Virus record (IMG/VR): IMGVR_UViG_3300033153_007826
Coordinates: 1-21,633 of that record
Reading direction: 5' to 3' (one strand)
Origin: a virus
Length of the DNA: 21,633 nt
The notes below the pieces were generated by a model. The model saw only the letters and a list, made by a program, of their open reading frames with translations. It did no database searches and had not been told where the DNA came from. Each line of letters starts with the position of its first letter. Position 1 is the first letter of the stretch. This document shows positions 6,922 to 14,623 of this stretch, piece by piece. The translations under genes were made by a program, and so were the position numbers.

Positions 6922-8658
6922 TTAGCTCTCTCTAACTAATGTAACACTAAATGAGAATCCAGCTGCGGTAATATTACCAGAAATTATCTGGAATAAATCT
7001 GGTGCAGCTTCATCACCTTGTCTAACCCATCCGTAAACTGGGATTGGGGTAGAATCATAAATAAGTGAATTAGATACAGTTTTTGTAGTACCACCACCGA
7101 TTGCTGATTCATAGAAATAAGCATGATGAGCTGGATCTGTTGCTGTAATATCACCGTCTAATGTACCAGTTAAACTAAACTGAGCACCAGTCCATGAATC
7201 ATACTCATAATATTCTCTTGAAGTTGTACCTGTTCTAAGCACACCAACATAACCTGTTTGTGGAGTGTCAGATGCAATAGCATCAACATCAATAATAGAT
7301 GTACCACCTGTATTACCATCACATGTGTAAGTGTCATATTCTGGAAAAGAACCTGCACCTTTTTTAGCTAAGAATACATGAGGATCATCACCAGAATCAA
7401 CAGATTCAACAGTACCGCTAAGAGGAACATTGTTTGGTGGTTGTATAGGATCACCGTTAAGTGTTTTAAATGAATCCGAAGATGTAACTTGTGCATAAAC
7501 AAAACCAATACCGACTTCACCAATCCAGTTTCCTGTAAAAACACCAGTAAAATTAACTGACGTATCTAATGCTGTAGAGTCTGCATCAAGAACACCAGTA
7601 GCTGAACCAGCACCTGTAATAGTCAACGCATCAACTGGAGCAACACCTGTATTTAAGTGAAGTATTAATCTAGCTGTTGTTGTACCAGTTGTATCATCAA
7701 CTGCAACTAAGTTACCCGTACCGGCTGTATCACCTGTACCCCATGATAGAGTTTCATCTTGAACCCAAGTATTTGCACCTGAAGCTATAGAACAGTCATA
7801 TAATCTACCTGTCCATAACGGACCATCAACACCAAATAGTGTATCAGTAGAGTCTTCACATAAAATTGCTTTATGAAATTCGTAGATAGATTTTTTAGTT
7901 CCACCATCACCCCAGTTTAATTCACAAATATATGGTTCATCGCCAGTGGTATCTAAATCTAGGTCATTCCAACCATAAGAAGACGTAGAACCAACCGTCA
8001 ATGATCTAATATCACCAATAGTAGCTGTAGTATTCTGCGGATCATCAGCAGCAGATACAGAGGCAACTTTCTCACCTAGCCCTAGTGTTGTTCCCCAAAT
8101 AGCATAACCATACAGCCATTTATTAAGACGTACATGAACTAAACCGTTGTCTATAAGCTCACCGGCAGTTTTACCTTTAATACAGATTCTAGCTAGTGTA
8201 TTACCACCACCATTTTTACCTGTACTCCAGTGGGATGTTAATTTAACATTATTTTGTAAGACGTTAATAGGTACAGAACCATCTGTTTGACCTAGTATTT
8301 GAAGACCATAAAATTCTTCATCACCACTGTCATAAGATACTGAACCACCAAAATGTGACTCCATAACTGTCTCAGTAATTTCATACTTAATACTATAGTC
8401 TGTTGTGTGATCATATAATGTAATGATCGTTCCAATTGCTTCTGACTTAGACGGATTAGGAAAAGATAAGTTAATCTCATCATCTCCACTTGTCGCTAAA
8501 TCATAAGCTATTTTTTGCAGACTTCTATGGATCCAATATACGTGAAACGTATCTGTTGTAGACACATCTGTAATTGCTCCGGAAGCTGCGACTTTATGTT
8601 GTGCCAACCATGCTGTTACCGCAGTAGTAGCATTAGCATCAATATCATAAACTGCCAT
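6922..8658 (-). CDS. Large beta-rich virion appendage protein
   Basis: A 578-residue protein, rich in Thr, Gly, Asp and Ser. The N-terminal 120 residues include VYWIHRSLQKIAYDLATSGD and INLSFPNPSKSEA, a segment I associate with unnamed phage structural proteins. The middle is repetitive in style (for example TGTGNLVAVDDTTGTTTARL, 330s) and the C-terminus (VYGWVRQGDEAAPDLFQIIS) is compact. There is no signal peptide, membrane helix or catalytic motif. A clean AAGGAG site precedes the ATG and 10 bases separate it from the upstream gene. Its composition, size and place between two other beta-rich proteins suggest a fibre or decoration component. Function is inferred. Confidence 0.68.
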   Translation of the reverse strand: MAVYDIDANATTAVTAWLAQHKVAASGAITDVSTTDTFHVYWIHRSLQKIAYDLATSGDDEINLSFPNPSKSEAIGTIITLYDHTTDYSIKYEITETVMESHFGGSVSYDSGDEEFYGLQILGQTDGSVPINVLQNNVKLTSHWSTGKNGGGNTLARICIKGKTAGELIDNGLVHVRLNKWLYGYAIWGTTLGLGEKVASVSAADDPQNTTATIGDIRSLTVGSTSSYGWNDLDLDTTGDEPYICELNWGDGGTKKSIYEFHKAILCEDSTDTLFGVDGPLWTGRLYDCSIASGANTWVQDETLSWGTGDTAGTGNLVAVDDTTGTTTARLILHLNTGVAPVDALTITGAGSATGVLDADSTALDTSVNFTGVFTGNWIGEVGIGFVYAQVTSSDSFKTLNGDPIQPPNNVPLSGTVESVDSGDDPHVFLAKKGAGSFPEYDTYTCDGNTGGTSIIDVDAIASDTPQTGYVGVLRTGTTSREYYEYDSWTGAQFSLTGTLDGDITATDPAHHAYFYESAIGGGTTKTVSNSLIYDSTPIPVYGWVRQGDEAAPDLFQIISGNITAAGFSFSVTLVRES

Positions 8659-8668
8659 AATTTCTCCT

Positions 8669-10300
8669 TTATTCTTGTTCTAAGCTGAAATTAATATCAG
8701 CACCTACTGAACCAATAGTACCTGATTGATCTTGTTGAACATAATCAATTCCTATTAAGTCCATTTGTCTCGCCCATGCAACGTAATCAACTCCGTCATA
8801 GGATGCTGCAATTGATTCTGAGTATATTCCAGAACCGTTAGTAGTTCCAGAGATGATAGTAGCTTTTGTATCCTCACGCTTAACCATTACGTTAGCGTCT
8901 GGGATACCAAGCCCAGTTTCTGCATCCTTAACTGTAATAGTTATAGGAAGTAATCCAGCAATAACATTTACAGTAGCTCCAGCACTTCTAATAGATGGAG
9001 TAGTTGCACCAGATTGAACATTTATGTCTACTTCTCCACTAGAGGCTGACACATAAATATCTTCATTTCCTGTGCTAGTTGGAGTTACTGGAGTTCCAGT
9101 TTCACCAGCATCATAATCAGTAGTGTTACAACTCCAATCCATTGTACCATCACCAACAGTAGTTAGTTCCATTGCATGATTACTTCCATCTGAATCAAGT
9201 GTATTACTAGGAGCATGAGCAGTGTCAGATACTACCATAGCTACAGCACCACTTGCATCGTTAATAATATTCTTTGTGAATGTACCAGTAGTAGCTACTG
9301 TAATTAGTCCTGAAGTATTGATTGTATTTAATTCAAATGTAGCACCATTTGGAGAGACTGATGTACTTGTATCAAATACATTACTAGTAATTGTCTGAGA
9401 AGCATTAAAAGTACAAGCACCCATATTAACTAGTGAATTACCATCAATGTTAACAGTATCTAAATTAGAACCACTTGTGTCAAAAACACCAGGGACATTA
9501 TTCGATTTAATGAATGAACCAGCAATGTCAAGATTAGATTCACCTGTAGCGTTACCTAATAATGTAATAGAATTTAGAGTTGTACTAGCTAAATCATTGT
9601 CTGGATAAAGTAAAACTTCTCCACTCATTACCATATCAACACTGTTTGTACCTGTGTCACCAAGCTCAAGACCACCACCCATAATGTAAGCACCTGTGTT
9701 TTTGAGGACAATACCATATTTATTAGTTGAAGCTGTATCAACTGCAAAAATGTCTTCCATGGTAATATTATCTGTAGCTCCAGATGTAACAGTAAGAGCA
9801 TCACCATATCTAAGAACATCCCAAAAACAGTTCATAATATAAGTTTGACCTTTTTTAAAGCCGATAGTAAGAGTTTTAAATTGAACACCAACAATAGTGA
9901 TGGCTGATGTGTTCAGTGTACCACTAGATTCATCTGGTGTTGCTTCTAATGAACAAAATAATAACTGCCATCCATTTGCATGAGTGTCATTTCCCCCCAC
10001 ATACCAAGTAGCCCAGTTTGTTCCATCAGAAGCATATAGTCTATACCCACCATTAGCTCTAGTATCAACAACTCCAGTACATTGCATCCATGCGTATAGA
10101 TGCTGACCTGACATATCTGTTGCAGAACCAATAGCATATTGGATTACTGTACTTGTAGTTGCATTAATCCAGTCACCTAGACAACCATTTCCTTGAATTT
10201 GCACAGAAGGATCTAGCTCGAATCTAGTATCATTAGACCAGCCAGTTTCTGAGTCACAATTAGAAATTAAAGTTTGATTTGTAGTTACTGTAATAGCCAT
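8669..10300 (-). CDS. Beta-helix virion protein with C-terminal Ig-like domain
   Basis: A 543-residue protein. Residues about 1-160 look like a jelly-roll (NGWQLLFCSLEATPDESSG, TIGFKKGQTYIMNCFWDVL). Residues about 160-440 have the N/T/S/G-rich, regularly spaced hydrophobic pattern of a right-handed beta-helix (NSITLLGN, NLDIAGSFI, TVNIDGNSL, TFTKNIIND). The last 90 residues contain ITVKDAETGLGIPDANVMVK and TTNGSGIYSESIAASYDGVD. That is the signature of a carboxypeptidase-regulatory or transthyretin-like Ig fold, used in phage virions for weak surface attachment. It starts one base after the previous gene's stop, with only a weak GGTGA site. It probably forms a fibre or side appendage. Confidence 0.7.
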   Translation of the reverse strand: MAITVTTNQTLISNCDSETGWSNDTRFELDPSVQIQGNGCLGDWINATTSTVIQYAIGSATDMSGQHLYAWMQCTGVVDTRANGGYRLYASDGTNWATWYVGGNDTHANGWQLLFCSLEATPDESSGTLNTSAITIVGVQFKTLTIGFKKGQTYIMNCFWDVLRYGDALTVTSGATDNITMEDIFAVDTASTNKYGIVLKNTGAYIMGGGLELGDTGTNSVDMVMSGEVLLYPDNDLASTTLNSITLLGNATGESNLDIAGSFIKSNNVPGVFDTSGSNLDTVNIDGNSLVNMGACTFNASQTITSNVFDTSTSVSPNGATFELNTINTSGLITVATTGTFTKNIINDASGAVAMVVSDTAHAPSNTLDSDGSNHAMELTTVGDGTMDWSCNTTDYDAGETGTPVTPTSTGNEDIYVSASSGEVDINVQSGATTPSIRSAGATVNVIAGLLPITITVKDAETGLGIPDANVMVKREDTKATIISGTTNGSGIYSESIAASYDGVDYVAWARQMDLIGIDYVQQDQSGTIGSVGADINFSLEQE

Positions 10301-10301
10301 C

Positions 10302-10544
10302 TTATTTCACCAATATTGTCTGATTAACCGCAGATTGCATCATTACTACATCTGGTTCAGATCCACCTAGAATTACAGTTGATGAATCAACATCAGCTTG
10401 TAAGTCGCCAGAGCATGTTTTAACTTGTGCTTGACTTCTATTGTAATTAGGGTTTGTATAATGTCTAATATGTCTACCGCCAATATACATATCTTCGTAA
10501 TCAGATAAACTATGTGCAGACATAACGCTTGCTACCGTTGCCAT
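10302..10544 (-). CDS. Small unknown protein at head of second structural block
   Basis: An 80-residue protein with a short helical N-terminus (ATVASVMSAHSLSDYEDM), a polar middle (RHIRHYTNPNYNRSQAQVK) and a strand-rich end (SSTVILGGSEPDVVMMQ). It carries one cysteine and no membrane segment. It begins directly after the stop of the reductase-like microgene. The AAGGAG site lies within that microgene, six bases before the ATG, so the two are coupled. Its position at the head of a run of beta-rich virion proteins suggests a small structural or assembly protein. I do not recognise it. Confidence 0.65.
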   Translation of the reverse strand: MATVASVMSAHSLSDYEDMYIGGRHIRHYTNPNYNRSQAQVKTCSGDLQADVDSSTVILGGSEPDVVMMQSAVNQTILVK

Positions 10545-10697
10545 CTAAGACTCCTTAAATTGTATGCGTTCCATATGCTCACCAGTCTTACCAAGATTAA
10601 AACTTTCTACTGGTCTGTGATAACCCATAACTCTTGTATATATAGTACATTTTTGTCTTTTGTCTTTTAGCTTTGCTAATATTTCATTTTTACTCAT
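10545..10697 (-). CDS. 50-residue NrdD C-terminus-like microprotein
   Basis: Too short for usual ORF cut-offs, but well supported. On the minus strand ATG 10697 to TAG 10545 gives 50 codons, with AAGGAT five bases upstream overlapping the endolysin stop. The protein is basic at its start (MSKNEILAKLKDKRQK). It then reads CTIYTRVMGYHRPVESFN, LGKTGEHMERIQF. The pattern C-x-x-x-x-RVxGYxxPVxxxNxGKxxExxxR resembles the C-terminal, glycyl-radical-bearing end of class III anaerobic ribonucleotide reductase (NrdD). Phages often encode it as a free small protein. If the analogy holds, the glycine in VMGY would be the radical site. The CxxC zinc cysteines of full NrdD are absent; only one Cys exists. 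It may be a spare radical domain or a repurposed fold. Confidence 0.8.
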   Translation of the reverse strand: MSKNEILAKLKDKRQKCTIYTRVMGYHRPVESFNLGKTGEHMERIQFKES

Positions 10698-10702
10698 TTT
10701 GT

Positions 10703-10708
10703 ATCCTT
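10703..10708 (-). promoter_or_regulatory. Ribosome binding site of the NrdD-like microgene
   Basis: AAGGAT on the minus strand, five bases before ATG 10697 and overlapping the TAA of the peptidase gene. It supports real translation of the 50-codon gene, coupled to the lysis cassette. Confidence 0.65.
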
Positions 10709-11009
10709 ACTTGGGTTGGAACTCTATGTGGATGTGATCTTTTTCAAGAACTACATCATACTGATCACCTAGAGCTTCTTTAAGTTTTTGAGTTATGATT
10801 TCTGCCATTGATGCACTCATATCGCGAGTTCTCAGATCAATTGCAAAACCCACATAGTGAAGAGAGGCCACACCGTGCTTACCACCTGTTGCCTCAGTTA
10901 AAGTACATTTTACACCATACTCAGAGTAGATCTCGTTTGCTATAACGAAAGCTAAAAGCATTTCAGTTTGTAGACCGTTGACCTCTACACCTGGTTTAAT
11001 TGACATCAT
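10707..11009 (-). CDS. Minimal M15-family peptidase endolysin
   Basis: A 100-residue zinc peptidase of the M15 (D-Ala-D-Ala carboxypeptidase / L-Ala-D-Glu endopeptidase) group, expected to cut peptidoglycan stem peptides and release progeny. The motif SLHYVGFAIDLR gives zinc ligands H51 and D58. EKDHIHIEF gives H94 (with H92) and the nearby acidic catalytic residue (E89 or D91). There is no signal peptide, so it would need the holin gene immediately upstream to reach the wall. It is short for the family and has no separate wall-binding domain, as usual for phages of Gram-negative hosts. ATG 11009 makes an ATGA overlap with the holin stop; a second ATG at 11006 is equally near the AGGAG site. 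Confidence 0.9.
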   Translation of the reverse strand: MMSIKPGVEVNGLQTEMLLAFVIANEIYSEYGVKCTLTEATGGKHGVASLHYVGFAIDLRTRDMSASMAEIITQKLKEALGDQYDVVLEKDHIHIEFQPK

Positions 11010-11458
11010 ACTTTTCTCCTATCACCTTTACCGGAGAGGTATCTAGCTATATGCTCTAAACCTCTTGATGTAAAGTAAGCTGTAAACACAATATAGAGTA
11101 GTGCTTCAAACACAGTAATATAAATTGCTTTAACTACAAACTCACCAAAGTTACCATCAGTAAGCGCTAGTAACGTGAATACAAAAAGCAGATAGATAAG
11201 TGTGAGAGGTCTTACATTTCGAGCTAGAACTGTACCGTGAGTATTATCAGACTCCCAGCGTTTAGTGCGTTCTGCTTCTACTTTGGAAGCAAACTCTTCC
11301 ATTTTGATTTTGAACCCTACAGTGATTGTCTTCAACTCATTTTTCAAAGTCATACGTTCTTCGTCAGATGTTATATTATTATCAATGGCCTCACCCACAC
11401 TGTCAACTAAGTCAGCAGCTGGTTTTAACCAATCAAGGGGATTTAAACTAAAGCTCAT
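11006..11458 (-). CDS. Holin (GTA/3TM-type)
   Basis: A 150-residue membrane protein likely to be the holin that opens the inner membrane. After an N-terminal NPLDWLKPAADLV and a charged helix there is KRWESDNTHGTVLARNVRP (about 66-83). A first transmembrane helix follows (about 84-100, PLTLIYLLFVFTLLAL), then a second (about 107-129, ending FTAYFTSRGLEHI). This R-W-x-x-D ... ARxxRP ... SRGLEH order matches the phage/GTA holin family known as Holin_3TMs. ATG 11458 is chosen over an in-frame upstream codon at 11488 because it gives an ATGA overlap with the previous stop and has a GAGAG site. It lies directly before the M15 peptidase. Confidence 0.87.
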   Translation of the reverse strand: MSFSLNPLDWLKPAADLVDSVGEAIDNNITSDEERMTLKNELKTITVGFKIKMEEFASKVEAERTKRWESDNTHGTVLARNVRPLTLIYLLFVFTLLALTDGNFGEFVVKAIYITVFEALLYIVFTAYFTSRGLEHIARYLSGKGDRRKV

Positions 11459-11769
11459 TTGAGACTCTCTTCGCATTTTGCTTGCCATTTCTCACAATAC
11501 TGTATCCGTAATTCGTGTTTAATAACTTCTTGCCGAAGATACTCCTTGTCTTTATAATCCGATGCTATATAAGCTCCCAGACTTTCATTAAGGCCATCAA
11601 TAGATATTGTCTGGCGGTCCATTTGTTTCTTTACATATTCTACGTCTATGATATTATCATGTGCTTTAAGAGTGAAATTCCCAAGTCCGTATAAGACAGT
11701 GAGTATTAAGGAGGTGGCTAGTGTGGTAAGTATCGTTACCGACATACCCTTCTTTACTACGGGAGGCAT
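11455..11769 (-). CDS. Membrane-anchored coiled protein in lysis cassette (spanin-like?)
   Basis: A 104-residue protein with one N-terminal transmembrane helix (about 9-30, SVTILTTLATSLILTVLYGL). A charged, helical outer part follows (VEYVKKQMDRQTISIDGLNE, KDKEYLRQEVIKHELRIQYC). Two cysteines near the end (C92, C98) could form disulfides. The topology, one helix in the inner membrane with a periplasmic coiled coil, fits an inner spanin (Rz-like), and the gene sits immediately before the holin. No embedded or downstream outer-spanin lipoprotein was found, so this remains tentative; it could instead be a holin accessory or antiholin. AAGGA precedes the ATG and it overlaps the papain-like gene by 13 bases. 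Confidence 0.62.
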   Translation of the reverse strand: MPPVVKKGMSVTILTTLATSLILTVLYGLGNFTLKAHDNIIDVEYVKKQMDRQTISIDGLNESLGAYIASDYKDKEYLRQEVIKHELRIQYCEKWQAKCEESLK

Positions 11770-12230
11770 AATGTTTTCCTTTTCGTAAGTATTTTAAAAA
11801 GCCCGTTTGGACTTACTTTCGCAGAGTTGGTGTGTTCTAAACAGCCAGAAACAATTAAAGCTTCTGTGCATATTTCAGAACAGAACCACTTATTGCTGTG
11901 GTCACGAACTCCAAACACAAATCCAGCGATCCCAAGATAATCATACCCCTTACCAGCTTCTTGACCACAGAACTCTCGGAGTTGAGGTTCTTGATCATCT
12001 GGTAAATCAATATGATCCCAAGATGTGCTATCTGTATTATACCGTTTAAATCTAGTAGAGTTCTCATATTGTGACGCAGAAAACATAAATCCATCTGAAA
12101 ATAACAATTCTACATGGCTATAAGAGTCTTTCCACTTACTGTTAAACTTATCTTTAGTGGGTGAGGTCCACCAACGTATTAACTTGTCAAAGAAGTTACC
12201 TTGTTGATTCCCGTAGAATATTACTTTCAT
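11757..12230 (-). CDS. Permuted papain-like (NlpC/P60-clan) hydrolase
   Basis: A 157-residue protein with the layout of circularly permuted NlpC/P60 or YiiX-type papain-fold enzymes. The catalytic His comes first (YSHVELLFSDG, H39 with E41) and the Cys second (KWFCSEICTEAL, C117). This is the reverse of classical order. Such enzymes hydrolyse amide or thioester bonds in peptidoglycan peptides or lipids. The element KGYDYLGIAGF between the motifs is also typical. It is cytoplasmic by sequence. Its place just before the lysis genes suggests a wall-related role, either a second lysis enzyme or a virion enzyme. Its start overlaps the previous stop (TAATG). Confidence 0.82.
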   Translation of the reverse strand: MKVIFYGNQQGNFFDKLIRWWTSPTKDKFNSKWKDSYSHVELLFSDGFMFSASQYENSTRFKRYNTDSTSWDHIDLPDDQEPQLREFCGQEAGKGYDYLGIAGFVFGVRDHSNKWFCSEICTEALIVSGCLEHTNSAKVSPNGLFKILTKRKTLCLP

Positions 12231-12787
12231 TATCCGATCCTTTTTGTAGAATCAATAGTCATACCTATCTGTTTAGATACATCAGATATAGGGCTTATTC
12301 CTTGTAGTAATTCGGGTTGTAATAACTGAAGCTCAATAGCTCTTTTTGCAGAAGCTGGATTTCTTAATAATGTTTTCATTGTGTTAGGTAAAATTCTTCC
12401 AGTAGCTAAGATCTCAGATCTTACATCAAGTATGTGTTTGCAAACTAATTCTTCAAAATAATTAATTTCATACATTTCATTATCTGTTTTACCAACTATC
12501 CTTGTTTTTTCTGCTTCAACAGCTAATCCCTTTTCTAGCTTTTGTAAAAAATTAATTTCTTCTTCACAATCTTTTATGAGAGAGTTGGTTTGATTCTTTC
12601 TTAATTGTGCCTCTTTATATTCAAAAGAAGAAGTGTCCATATTTTTTACCTTATCTTCACCTAACAATGCAACGCTAAGAGCTAAATTTCTTTCCTCTAA
12701 AAAAGACCTAACTACTCTTAATCTCTCCCACACAGTTTCCCCGTCAATTACATATAAATAACTTGCTTCTCTATTTACCCTTGCCAT
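12230..12787 (-). CDS. Unknown helical protein between fibre and lysis genes
   Basis: A 185-residue, highly charged and mostly helical protein, predicted to contain coiled coil around residues 55-110 (EYKEAQLRKNQTN, EEEINFLQKLEKG, VEAEKTR). It has an N-terminal YLYVIDGETVWERLRVVRSF and a C-terminal LLQPELLQGISPISD. No membrane helix or catalytic motif is seen. An AAGGAT site lies just after the upstream stop codon. Its TAA overlaps the next ATG by one base. Sitting immediately after the fibre and propeller genes, it could be a fibre chaperone or assembly factor. That is only a positional guess and I do not recognise the family. Confidence 0.68.
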   Translation of the reverse strand: MARVNREASYLYVIDGETVWERLRVVRSFLEERNLALSVALLGEDKVKNMDTSSFEYKEAQLRKNQTNSLIKDCEEEINFLQKLEKGLAVEAEKTRIVGKTDNEMYEINYFEELVCKHILDVRSEILATGRILPNTMKTLLRNPASAKRAIELQLLQPELLQGISPISDVSKQIGMTIDSTKRIG

Positions 12788-12797
12788 ACTATATCCT

Positions 12798-13769
12798 TTA
12801 AATTCCAGCTCCAGGAGTTTGTGTTTTTATTGTACCAAGATAAGTAGTTGAACCTACCTGTGTCCCAGTATTATCAATTCTGAAAACTGCATTTATTGGA
12901 GCTAATCCGGTATTATAATCTAAATAAAAAACAGCAATCCCATCCACAGCAGCACTACCCGCCCAAGCCATTTCTGTACTTAAGCTAGTTTCGGAGGCAA
13001 GTAAGCCTCCAGCTGGATTAACCATACGTAGAGAATCTCTATAATTCCACCCTCCATAAATTATCCCAATTGTCGATAAAGCTGCCCCAGCAGCAGTTCT
13101 ATCTGGATTAAATAAATAAGATATACTACCCAACATTGTACCATCTTCATATATCTTAAATAATGAATCTGTATAAGAAGAAGTGGTGCTCTGCCCACCC
13201 CAAAATAGACCAAGACAATCAAATCCTAATCCAGCACCCTTAGTTTTTGCTTCTCCAGCACTTGTTTCAGTGCCAATTATTGCCCCACTGCTATTTATCC
13301 TTGTTACGATCTTTGTTTCAGCACTAAAACTGGTATCTCCACCAAAATACATACCAACACTATTTAAAGATGCTCCCGTTATAGCGTATCTAGCTGTACC
13401 TACTGTAGTTTCTGAACCAGCTAGTGCTCCAGATGAATTTACTCTTGTTACATTATTCTTATATACAGCTACGGTTAGTCCTCCATAATACATCCCAATA
13501 GTATCCACACCAGCTCCCCCAGCTGCCTGTCTGGCTGTACCTATGTTTGTTTCAGAACCAACGATAACTCCATCACTATCTATTCGAGTACATCTATTAT
13601 AAGTTATTGGGTTTGAATCATTATAGAAATATCCTCCATAATAAGCTCCTATGGAAGTTGTCCTCTCATACATGGTGTAAACCAAATCACCATTAACATA
13701 TATTTCTGTTACGCCTTTTCCATTTATAATAGGGACATATATAGATGTACCATTAATTATTAGGCTCAT
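12798..13769 (-). CDS. Six-repeat beta-propeller-like tail protein (receptor-binding candidate)
   Basis: A 323-residue protein made of a 35-residue N-terminal segment (SLIINGTSIYVPIINGKG, likely attachment) and six repeats of about 44-52 residues. Each repeat follows the pattern IGxYYGG ... TRINSSGxxxGSET ... GTARxxxxGAxxx. Repeats begin near residues 38, 90, 138, 186, 235 and 279. The last two are more divergent (IGIIYGG; IAVFYLD). The GG/R/G-S-E-T pattern recalls Kelch-type blades. Six blades with no residues left over at the end suggest a closed propeller. It follows the tail fibre gene with a TAATG overlap, so a distal, host-contacting role is likely. Glycan or protein binding is inferred, not shown. 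Confidence 0.75.
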   Translation of the reverse strand: MSLIINGTSIYVPIINGKGVTEIYVNGDLVYTMYERTTSIGAYYGGYFYNDSNPITYNRCTRIDSDGVIVGSETNIGTARQAAGGAGVDTIGMYYGGLTVAVYKNNVTRVNSSGALAGSETTVGTARYAITGASLNSVGMYFGGDTSFSAETKIVTRINSSGAIIGTETSAGEAKTKGAGLGFDCLGLFWGGQSTTSSYTDSLFKIYEDGTMLGSISYLFNPDRTAAGAALSTIGIIYGGWNYRDSLRMVNPAGGLLASETSLSTEMAWAGSAAVDGIAVFYLDYNTGLAPINAVFRIDNTGTQVGSTTYLGTIKTQTPGAGI

Positions 13770-14611
13770 TATGCATCCGTTCCATCATTACGGATATACG
13801 CAACACTTCCATCCAGTCTCATTTTGACTGTACCACCAACTGTAGAGGTTGCATAATCATCAGCTTCAATTTTGTCACCAAGACCACTGACCGTACATGT
13901 GATTGTTATATTACTACTGCCATCAAAACTTTCTGAACCACTCACATCACCACCCATACTAATTGTCCGTGATGTTGCTAAAATTGTCGCTTTAGCTGCT
14001 GTTGCTGATATACCAAGATACTTAGCTGATAATGAAGTCCCGGCTTCTTTGAAAGACGCTGCGTACACAATAGAATTACCGTTAGCTTTGTAAGTAGTGT
14101 CTGAACAGAAGTGCCATGTGTTAGTAGCCTCATCGTGCCACATATGGTCAATATTAGAACCGGATCGCGTAACGAAAGCACCATCACCATCATTTACTAT
14201 AAGAGTACCATTATCAAGGTATAAATCTTTACCACCTGTTGATAATCCCCAACTACCAAATGTCCACTTACCTGTGATTGTATAATCACTACCCACAACA
14301 AGTTTAGGAGATAATAAGCTGAGTATTTTGGAAGCTGTTAATAGATCACTTGTAGTTGTCCCAGCGTCATTTACATTACAGCTATCAACAGTATCTACAT
14401 TGATCATATACTTAGTTGAAAGTACATCCCATGTTGCGCCATTGTATTTCTCAAAACGGTTGTTGGTACTGTTCCATCCAATATAACCACTAACTAAATT
14501 GGTACTTGATGTACCATCGAACATCTTTGCTAGATCTTCGTCTCTTGCTTTTACATAAGTTAAAAAATCTGCATAAGCGTCAGTTAACGCCGGTTTATCC
14601 CAATCTGCCAT
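13769..14611 (-). CDS. Tail fibre protein
   Basis: A 280-residue fibre-like protein. The N-terminus (WDKPALTDAYADFLTYVKAR, DEDLAKMFDG, GYIGWNSTNNRFEKYNG) is a module common in phage fibre genes. It precedes a repetitive shaft with ITGKWTFGSWG and DLYLDNGTLIVNDGDG. Then comes AKYLGISATAAKATIL followed by ISMGGDVSGSESFDGSSNI, the conserved fibre segment repeated across many siphoviruses. It lacks an evident C-terminal peptidase (S74-type) or collar domain, so the shaft may be completed by the propeller protein encoded next. It starts 12 bases after the J-like gene with an AAAAGGAG site. Confidence 0.85.
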   Translation of the reverse strand: MADWDKPALTDAYADFLTYVKARDEDLAKMFDGTSSTNLVSGYIGWNSTNNRFEKYNGATWDVLSTKYMINVDTVDSCNVNDAGTTTSDLLTASKILSLLSPKLVVGSDYTITGKWTFGSWGLSTGGKDLYLDNGTLIVNDGDGAFVTRSGSNIDHMWHDEATNTWHFCSDTTYKANGNSIVYAASFKEAGTSLSAKYLGISATAAKATILATSRTISMGGDVSGSESFDGSSNITITCTVSGLGDKIEADDYATSTVGGTVKMRLDGSVAYIRNDGTDA

Positions 14612-14623
14612 AATTTACTCCTT

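Noticed and set aside
12798-13769. DNA-level tandem repeats or CRISPR-like array in the propeller gene
   Set aside because: The repeats are protein-level and diverged. DNA copies are not near-identical and spacers are absent.
12798-14611. Diversity-generating retroelement or hypervariable target in fibre genes
   Set aside because: No reverse transcriptase and no near-identical template repeat is visible in the window.
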